The position numbers were made by a program, and so were the translations under genes. A DNA stretch of 64,000 nucleotides from Tridacna crocea (taxonomy: Eukaryota > Mollusca > Bivalvia > Cardiida > Cardiidae), in NCBI GenBank assembly GCA_943736015.1, contig OX031072.1, positions 2,817,501-2,881,500 of the forward strand, written 5' to 3'. Positions within the stretch are counted from its first letter, which is position 1, and the number at the start of each line of letters is the position of its first letter. Under the pieces are notes generated by a model, which did no database searches, was not told the DNA's origin, and saw only the letters and a list, made by a program, of their open reading frames with translations. Shown here one piece after another: positions 57,690 through 64,000 of the stretch.

Positions 57690-57743
57690 GTAAGTAGTTC
57701 CTCTTTATAAAGTGACCTTGTTTCTAATCAAGGAATCTAAGAA

Positions 57744-57978
57744 TTAACCCATTACCACATAATCTCTACTTTTGACGACCTGAGAAAGAAGTCTGTATAA
57801 ATAACAGCAAGGATGAAGCTGTTTCTTATGTGTATATGACACCTTTAGGTAGCACAGAAAACATTGTGGCAAAAGGAGAAATTGCTCATCACGAGCAATT
57901 TCACCTTTTGCCACAATGTTTTCCAAAGGCTCCTACAAGCTATGCGTAGAAATGAGTATCTATGGAGTAAAGGGTTAA
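57744..57978 (-). mobile_element. Chimeric A/B TTAA MITE
   Basis: The left ~45 bases are the A-type short arm (CCCATTACCACATAATCTCT, TTTGACGACC). From TAAATAACAGCAAGGATGAA onward it is B type, with a B hairpin mixed with GGAGAAATTGC on one arm. TTAA on both sides. Confidence 0.85.
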
Positions 57979-58198
57979 CTCTTTACCAAACGACAAATTT
58001 TTGGACTGGTCTGAATTCAAAGCATCTGCAGACAACAAATTGAATCTTATTATGGTGATTTCTGACATTAAAAGGGTAGGAAATATTGTGGGAAAAGGTG
58101 AAAATGCTGCTTACCAGCATTTTCTCCTTTTCCCACAATGTGTTCCACAGGCTTCTTTCTCAGAGTCATCAAAAGCCAGGATTGTGTAGTAAAGAGTA
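57975..58198 (+). mobile_element. TTAA hairpin MITE, A type, sharing TTAA with the chimera
   Basis: Starts on TTAA 57975; right end GTAGTAAAGAGTAAA. Centre GCTGCTTACCAGC, stem with GGTGAAAATG/CATTTTCTCC mismatch. Confidence 0.85.
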
Positions 58199-58363
58199 AA
58201 ACTCCCTTTTCACATGTCTTTATTTCAATGCTTAATTCATGTATTGTTACTAAAACCAAAAATAGTATGTTTCTTGGCATGTAACAGTGTACCTTTAGAT
58301 ATCAGTTTTTTTTAGGGGATTTAGAATTTTCTGTTATTTCAATAATTCAATATCACTTGTTAT

Positions 58364-58838
58364 ACCCCCACAACGTAGTGGAGGGGTTATACTGGAATCG
58401 CCATGGCTCTCTGACTGTCTATCTGTCTTTCTGTCTGTCCTTGTTTATGAGGGGGCATTTATTGGGTATGTTTCAGTTACAATGGCATTTGTTGGGTAGT
58501 TTTTGTATCATATTTAAATACCCAACAATACATATCCAATATGAATTTAAACTTTTTACCCAACAAGTGGTCAGATGTGAATAGATCCGTCTGTCTGTCC
58601 ATAGACACAAATTTTTCCGCAGCAATACTCCTACAGTTTTTCACATACTGAACTCAAATTTACACAAATACATATATGTGAAGTTATGAAGTTATGCATG
58701 TGCATTTTCCATGACCCTGCTGTGATTTGTTATGGAATTATCTCCCCTTGAAATTTTTCAACTCTGTGATAAAGACCTGTTTTTGTGACAAGGAGCTGGT
58801 GGGGAGTATAATCATGTTTAGTGATAGCTCTAGTTTTT
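58364..58838 (+). repeat. Dispersed repeat split by a ~150-bp insertion
   Basis: ATACCCCCACAACGTAGTGG to CTGTCTGTCC (58440), then foreign sequence containing TTGTTGGGTA ... TACCCAACAA, then CTGTCTGTCC again (to 58600) and the remainder to AGTGATAGCTCTAGTTTTT. The repeated CTGTCTGTCC may be a target duplication. Confidence 0.7.
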
Positions 58839-59078
58839 ATCAATATTGGCAAATTCTGATTGGCTGACTTTGTTATTTCATAGCTCCATAAAAAAAAAGA
58901 TCATACTGTGCCAGAACTAATGTTGCTGTCAAACTAATGTAAACAAACATGTATACGAGATTTCATAATTTTTTTTTTTTTCAAATTTCATACAGAGTCC
59001 AATGTTCAAATGCTAGCTTAGTTCATTTTCTCTGAATATCACAAAAATAAAAAAAAATATGCAACAAATTGATAAAAT
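58839..59078 (+). other. Intron stretch with a possible terminal exon
   Basis: TTTCATACAG at 58986-58995 is followed by a short frame in the phase of exon 19 that stops at TGA 59033-59035, with AATAAA-like sequence at 59046. Only 13 residues, so I do not call it a gene part. Confidence 0.2.
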
Positions 59079-59182
59079 CTACCTTTCTCAACTGAATTTT
59101 AATGTTTGATTCAGTTATTTTGTTGTCTGCAAATGCTTTCAATTTGGACAAGTATTAAATTTTGTCGTTTGGTAAAGAGTTA
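59079..59182 (-). mobile_element. Truncated TTAA MITE long arm
   Basis: TTTGTTGTCTGCAAATGCTT through TGTCGTTTGGTAAAGAGTTAA; hairpin absent. Confidence 0.7.
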
Positions 59183-59758
59183 AGCTCACTTTTAGACAAC
59201 AAATTAAGTGTGAATCAAGTGATAGTAGCTCTCTGTCAAACAATATAAATATTATGATAAAAGAAGAAAAAATGAGTAACTAGCTTATGTCACTATAATT
59301 GTGCACATCTTCATCTGACTTTGAAAAATATGAGCAGTTAAACACATTTTCTAAGTATACTAATAACTGCAAAATAATTTTTGCCTATTTCACATATATT
59401 TTGTCCAAAAAAAGGTAATGGGTAACCAGCTTATGTCACAGTAATGGTACACATCTGAGTTTGAAAAAAATATATACAGCTAAACACATGCTCTAATTAT
59501 ACTAATAAATGCAACATAATTTTTGCCTATTTCACATACATTTTGACCAAAAAAGGTATGACTTGTATTTATATGTATATATTGCTAAACAGAGTTTGTT
59601 TGGTTTTGCTGCATAAACTATATTTTGTGTTCTAGCACAGCTTAATTCTTTTCTGTTGACAACACCAGAAGTTTTTATGGACTGTGTAGATTAAGACAAG
59701 ACTTCACCAATAATGCAGACTGATCTCTGATCCAAGCTCTTGACTACTTTACTTCTGA
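59183..59758 (+). repeat. Local direct duplication of ~125 bp
   Basis: GTAACTAGCTTATGTCACTA ... TAATTTTTGCCTATTTCACA at 59275-59400 recurs at 59420-59545 as GTAACCAGCTTATGTCACAG ... TAATTTTTGCCTATTTCACA. Confidence 0.75.
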
Positions 59759-59985
59759 TTAACACTTTACCAAACAACAAAATTCTGGACTAGTCCAAAT
59801 TGAAAACATTTGCATAAAAAAATAAATGTAAATCAAAAATTGAATTTTGAATTGGAAAGGGTAGAAAACCCTATGGGAAAAGGAGTAAATGCTGGTTACC
59901 AGCATTTTCTCCTTTTCCCACAGTGTTTTCAAAGGCTTTCTTTTCCAGGGTTGTTAAAAGTAGAGATTGTGTGGTAAAGGGTTAA
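59759..59985 (+). mobile_element. TTAA hairpin MITE, A type
   Basis: TTAA on both sides; stem mutated on one arm (CTATGGGAAAAGGAGTAAATG), centre GCTGGTTACCAGC. Confidence 0.88.
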
Positions 59986-60084
59986 GGTGAAATTGTCGCT
60001 TTATGTTGCAGTGAACCTATATTTATAACCAATGAAAAAATGTAACTCATTTATATGGTAGTGAAAGAGTCAACCCACAACGAC

Positions 60085-60235
60085 ACAACTTTGGGAAATC
60101 AGACTGTTGAAAAAATTGTGGGAAAAAGAGGAAATGCTGATAACCATTTCCTGAATTTTCTTCAGTTCAAACAATGTTTTGAAATCATCTTCTTAATGGT
60201 CATGAAAACAAGGAATTATTTGGTAATGGTTAGAT
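60085..60235 (-). mobile_element. TTAA MITE, strongly diverged
   Basis: GTGGGAAAAAGAGGAAATGC and GATAACCATTTCC keep only half the hairpin; ends unclear and orientation uncertain. Confidence 0.4.
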
Positions 60236-60428
60236 AAGCTGAAATTGCAATTTCATGTTGCATGAGATTCGCTTTGCATAGTGGCGGGACTTGCAATCAA
60301 GCTGTTTTGTGTGTTTTTCACAAGATTTAGTTTGCTAATAATAACATGTAATCAGATACAATGTTTAAGCTGACGTAAGTTAGTATGTGAGATAAAAATT
60401 CTTCTAAAACAAGTTCTTACAAATGTTG

Positions 60429-60613
60429 TTAACCCTTTCAGGACCATAATGCAAAAACAGTGACTTTTGGGGCCAACATAGATCAAGATCAGACTGCACA
60501 GAACATGCAGTCTCTTCCTTGATATGCACCATCAGCTTGCTTAGTCAAGTATGTACAATCAAAATCTTTTGAAAAGAGAGGTCAATTTTATTTATTGGCT
60601 CTGAAAGAGTTAA
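60429..60613 (+). repeat. TTAA-bounded repeat with GATCAAGATCAGACTGCAC
   Basis: TTAACCCTTTCAGGACC at the left and CTCTGAAAGAGTTAA at the right suggest another TTAA family; the inner block is shared with 16374-16500. Confidence 0.6.
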
Positions 60614-60740
60614 GCAAGCCCTTGGTGAGCTGAATAACATTATTACTTCGAGAGTTTAATAAGATTTTTATCACATAAATAAACTTATGTCAGAGTCTTT
60701 TTATCACATGATTCTGTCTCAAGAAGTGTATGTCAAGATA
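60614..60740 (+). repeat. Fragment of the ~400-bp repeat
   Basis: GAGAGTTTAATAAGATTTTT and AGAGTCTTTTTATCACATGA resemble 20770-20835. Sequence from 60740 to 60992 shows nothing further. Confidence 0.5.
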
Positions 60741-60992
60741 TTCAAAATATAAGACAATTTTTGTGATTTGAACTTTACATGAATAATACCCTTTCTTGTC
60801 TTAGAAAGGTGTGTATATTCTTGATGAAAAATTGTCCCAAAGAAAAGAATATATAAAACTTGTTTTCAATAAAAAATGTAAAGTTTACATTACATTCAAA
60901 GGTAATTATGTGATAAATACATTTAGTTTGCTTACTGTCACTGTCAATGTTTGTATTTTGTTGTTTGTGTTGTAACCATTCATTGATTCTTA

Positions 60993-61207
60993 TTAACTCT
61001 ATACCAAGCCTTTGTATAACGGTATTTGAAGCATATTGCAGATGAAAAATGAATCTGGTTCAAATACTGGGATAAGGGATGATGATTGTATTTGAAAGCA
61101 TACATAAAAATGTGGGAAAGGGAAATCCAGTATTTTCCCATCTTTCTACAATTTTCAAAGACCTAGTTCAACTTTGTTAAAATGGAGGATTGTGTGATAA
61201 ATTATTG
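60993..61207 (+). mobile_element. TTAA MITE, strongly diverged
   Basis: ATTAACTCTATACCAAGCCT start, GATTGTGTGATAAATTA end; hairpin reduced to GGGAAATCCAGTATTTTCCC. Confidence 0.55.
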
Positions 61208-61539
61208 AGGCACAAGTTTCTTTCCCAGTTTAGCTCAACACTTTAAGGCCTAGAGTATACATTACAATTTTAATTGTTCCACAAAAGTTAATACTGGTTT
61301 ATGTAGAAAATGTATTATGTTGAAAGCAGGCTGTGCTAAATATCATCTACTGTATTACCTAGATTTTGAAACATTTTGGCAAAAAAAGGTCTTACAATAG
61401 ATAAGCAATACATGAGAGTGACAGTGTCTGCTATTAAAATTGTGGCAGTATCATTTAAAAGCAGTGAAAACACCTGTATTCAGGGACAAAGCTAGTGAAA
61501 CAATTGGATGCCTTTTAATGGGTTTAATCATCAGTTGTC

Positions 61540-62815
61540 ATTCTTTTACACTGGTAAAAACCATCAGTTGTATGTCAGAGATAGTAGTCAAGCCATCAGT
61601 TGTTTGCCACAGACACTGGTTGAAACATCTGTTGTGTCTTAAATATATGGTAGAACCATCATGTGTCCATTATAGGCATTGGTAAAACCATCAGTAGTCT
61701 GTCAAAGGCATTGGTTAATCTATGAATAGTCTCTCATAGTCATTTATAAAATTTAGCAGTTGTCCCGAGTAGACATTAGGAAAACCATAAGCTGCCTGTC
61801 ACTGACATTGTAAGACAATCAGATGCCTCTCTTAGACATTCGTAAAATTGCCAGTTGTCTCACACAGGCATTGGTGAAACAATCAATAGTCTCTCGTAAA
61901 CATCGGTAAAACCATCGGTTGCCTCCTATAGAAATTCCTAAAACCATCAATTGCCTCTCATACACATTTGAGTTTCATTTTTATTGGTATAATTATCTCT
62001 TGTCTCTTCTAGGCACTGGTAAAACCATTTGTTTCATCTCATAGAAATCGGTAAATTTATCAGTTGTCTCTGCATATCATTGATAAAACCATCCGTTATC
62101 AAAGACTTTGGTGACCATCACTTGTCTATCCATGCACTAGAACATGGTTAAAGCCGTAAGTGTTGCATCATAGACATTGGAAAAACTATCAATTGTTTCA
62201 CAAACATGAGTGAAAGCATCCTGTCTCCCATAGACACCAGTTAACCTATCACTCTTATATCATTGATATTGGTGAGAGACATTAGTAAAATTATCAGTTG
62301 CCTCTCATTGACATTAGTAAAACCACCTTTTGTCTGCCACAGATATTGGTAATGCCATCAGTTTTCTGTTACATGCAATGATAAACCTATTATCATGTCA
62401 GTTATAGACATTGGTAAAGCCATCAAGTTGTCTGTCATAGACAGTGGTGAAACTATCCTGTTGTTAGTCATCACCATGATTTATGTTGTCCATTAAAGAG
62501 ATTGTTAAAACTATCATATTGTCTGTTATAGACTTTGGTAAAACCATCATGTTGTCCAACAAAGACATTGTTAAAGCTGTTATAGACATTGGTGGTGCCA
62601 TCAGTTGTCTATCATAGACATTGGTAAAACTATCATGTTGTCTGTCTTAGACATTGGCAAAACTATCTTAACACTGCCGTTTGTCGAAGACGTTGGTAAA
62701 GCTAACATGTTTTCCGTCACAGACGTTGGCGAAGCCATCAGTTGTGTATCATAATCAGGACTAAAACCATCAGTTGCCTCTCACAGACATTGGTTAAACC
62801 ATATTTCATGTGTCA
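61540..62815 (+). repeat. ~32-bp minisatellite, roughly 40 imperfect units
   Basis: Unit variants of GACATTGGTAAAACCATCAG plus TTGTCTGTCATA run almost without interruption. Divergence among units is high. No coding frame persists across it. Confidence 0.9.
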
Positions 62816-62830
62816 GTAGCATTGGCATAA

Positions 62831-64000
62831 TCTTCCCACATAGCCGATATTTTTAACATCATTTTAGATTCAGGACACTTCCCTGAGAGCTGGTCCAAAG
62901 GCGTAATTGTTCCAGTCTTCAAAAAAGGGGACATTAACTCAGTAGAAAATTATCGAGGTATAACATTAATAAGCTGTTTGAGTAAACTGTTTACCAGCAT
63001 TTTAACTCGGCGATTGACAAAATGGTGTGAAACGAATGAGATAGAGACAGACGCACAGTTTGGTTTTAGGAAAGGAAGGTCTACCATTGACGCCGTATTT
63101 ATCTTAAAATGTATCATTGATAAAATAATAAACTCGAAGGAGCGGCTGTATTGTGCGTTTATAGACCTTAAGAAGGCTTTTGACTCGGTTTATCGTAATG
63201 CGCTATGGTTAAAACTATTCAAATTGGGTTTGAATGGCAAAATGCTCAGGATCATTCGTTCAATGTATGCTAGTGTAAAAGCTTGCGTTAAGTTTAAAGG
63301 AAAATTAACAGATTATTTCGACATTATGGTGGGCTTAAAACAAGGAGATTCTATGTCGACTATTTTATTCTCGCTCTTCATTGAAGATTTGGAACTTTAT
63401 TTACTGAATAAAATTGACAGCGGACTTACTCTTGACGATATCACATTAATATTATTAATGTTCGCAGATGACATGGTCATATTTGGTACATCCCCTGAGG
63501 ATCTGCAAAATTCTTTAGACCGGCTTTACAGTTATTGCGATACATGGGGGCTATCGGTTAATACAGACAAAACCCAAGTAGTTGTTTTTAGAAAGAGGGG
63601 GAGATTACGAGATAATGAGGTATGGTATTATAACGGAAAACCCCTTTCTGTGGTAAACGATTTTAATTACTTAGGGGTGGTTTTTAATTACACAGGATCT
63701 TTTACTGCCAATCAACAATACCTGAGTGGAAAAGCTTTAAAGGCCATGAATGTACTACGTATTCGTCTTATGAAATTTGATTTAAAGCCCAAAGATTCAT
63801 TACAACTTTTTGACACTTTTATCTCCTCATTATTAAATTATGGAAGTCCGATCTGGGGCTTCACCAAATCTAAGGAGCTAGAAAGACTTCATCTGAAATT
63901 TCTTAAAAGTCTCCTAGGAGTTAAAGCATCTACGAGTAACGCAGGTGTATATATTGAACTTGGAAGATATCCACTTTTTATTAATAGATACGTAGCTATA
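62831..64000 (+). CDS. Reverse transcriptase of a non-LTR retrotransposon (partial)
   Basis: A 390-codon frame runs without a stop from after TAA 62828 to the window end. RT fingers: GVIVPVFKKGD, NYRGITLISCLSKLF, QFGFRKGRST. Motif A: AFIDLKKAFDSV with its Asp at 63164. Motif B: GLKQGDSMSTILFSLF. Motif C: FADD at 63461-63472. Later, NTDKTQVVVFRK and YLGVVFNYTG match the D and E regions. This enzyme copies the element's RNA into DNA at a nicked genomic target. The frame continues beyond the window. No integrase or LTR is seen, which with the motif style fits a LINE; the clade is not resolved. Confidence 0.92.
62831..64000 (+). mobile_element. LINE-type element, 5' part missing, extends past the window
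   Basis: No ORF1, endonuclease or 5' UTR lies upstream; the RT similarity starts abruptly next to the minisatellite (IFNIILDSGHFPESWSKG). This fits 5' truncation during insertion. The intact frame suggests a recent copy. Confidence 0.8.

Noticed and set aside
58996-59035. Terminal exon adding 13 residues and a stop after exon 19
   Set aside because: The phase fits and AATAAA-like sequence is close, but 13 residues after one AG are easily chance, and the rod would end abruptly.

Overview
This is an AT-rich, intron-dominated eukaryotic window. I read it as a bivalve mollusc genome. The reasons are tRNA-derived SINEs with mollusc-style cores and tails, two dispersed repeats that from memory resemble common bivalve repeats (around 55.7-57.2 kb and 58.4-58.8 kb), a non-LTR retrotransposon, and a very high density of small TTAA-flanked elements. 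Species is not resolved. There is no bacterial-type gene organisation, rRNA or CRISPR.

One host gene is supported. It lies on the + strand and runs from about base 47 to 57,689, open at both ends. I can place 19 exons plus two small candidate cassette exons. Their splice phases join into one reading frame of about 1,140 codons. The product starts with a short Ser/Pro/Arg-rich stretch and is then almost entirely heptad coiled coil. Its family is not recognised; a cytoskeletal, centrosomal or Golgi-type scaffold is only an inference. Coding sequence is about 5% of the span.

The introns are a record of small mobile elements. The main one is a ~229-bp TTAA-flanked miniature element (MITE) with a short terminal inverted repeat and a central hairpin arm pair of about 49 bp. 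I count about 70 complete, truncated or decayed copies, in both orientations and at least three hairpin variants (A, B and C). Copies share TTAA junctions, form a chimera, split a SINE, and sit 9-35 bases from several splice sites. The + orientation used here is: long arm (AAATTGAAAGCATTTGCAGA) - hairpin - short arm (GGCTTCTTTCTCAGGG).

Other elements: a second TTAA-flanked palindromic family at 10.9 and 24.9 kb in opposite orientations; a ~1.3-kb foldback element at 25.5-26.9 kb with an empty-site counterpart at 18.6 kb; a decayed pogo/Tigger-like transposon at 27.8-28.6 kb that keeps a PIP-box-like transposase C-terminus; 171-bp, ~115-bp, 26-bp and ~32-bp tandem arrays; and several SINEs. 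The window ends inside an uninterrupted reverse transcriptase reading frame of a non-LTR element (62.8-64.0 kb), which starts at the edge of a minisatellite.
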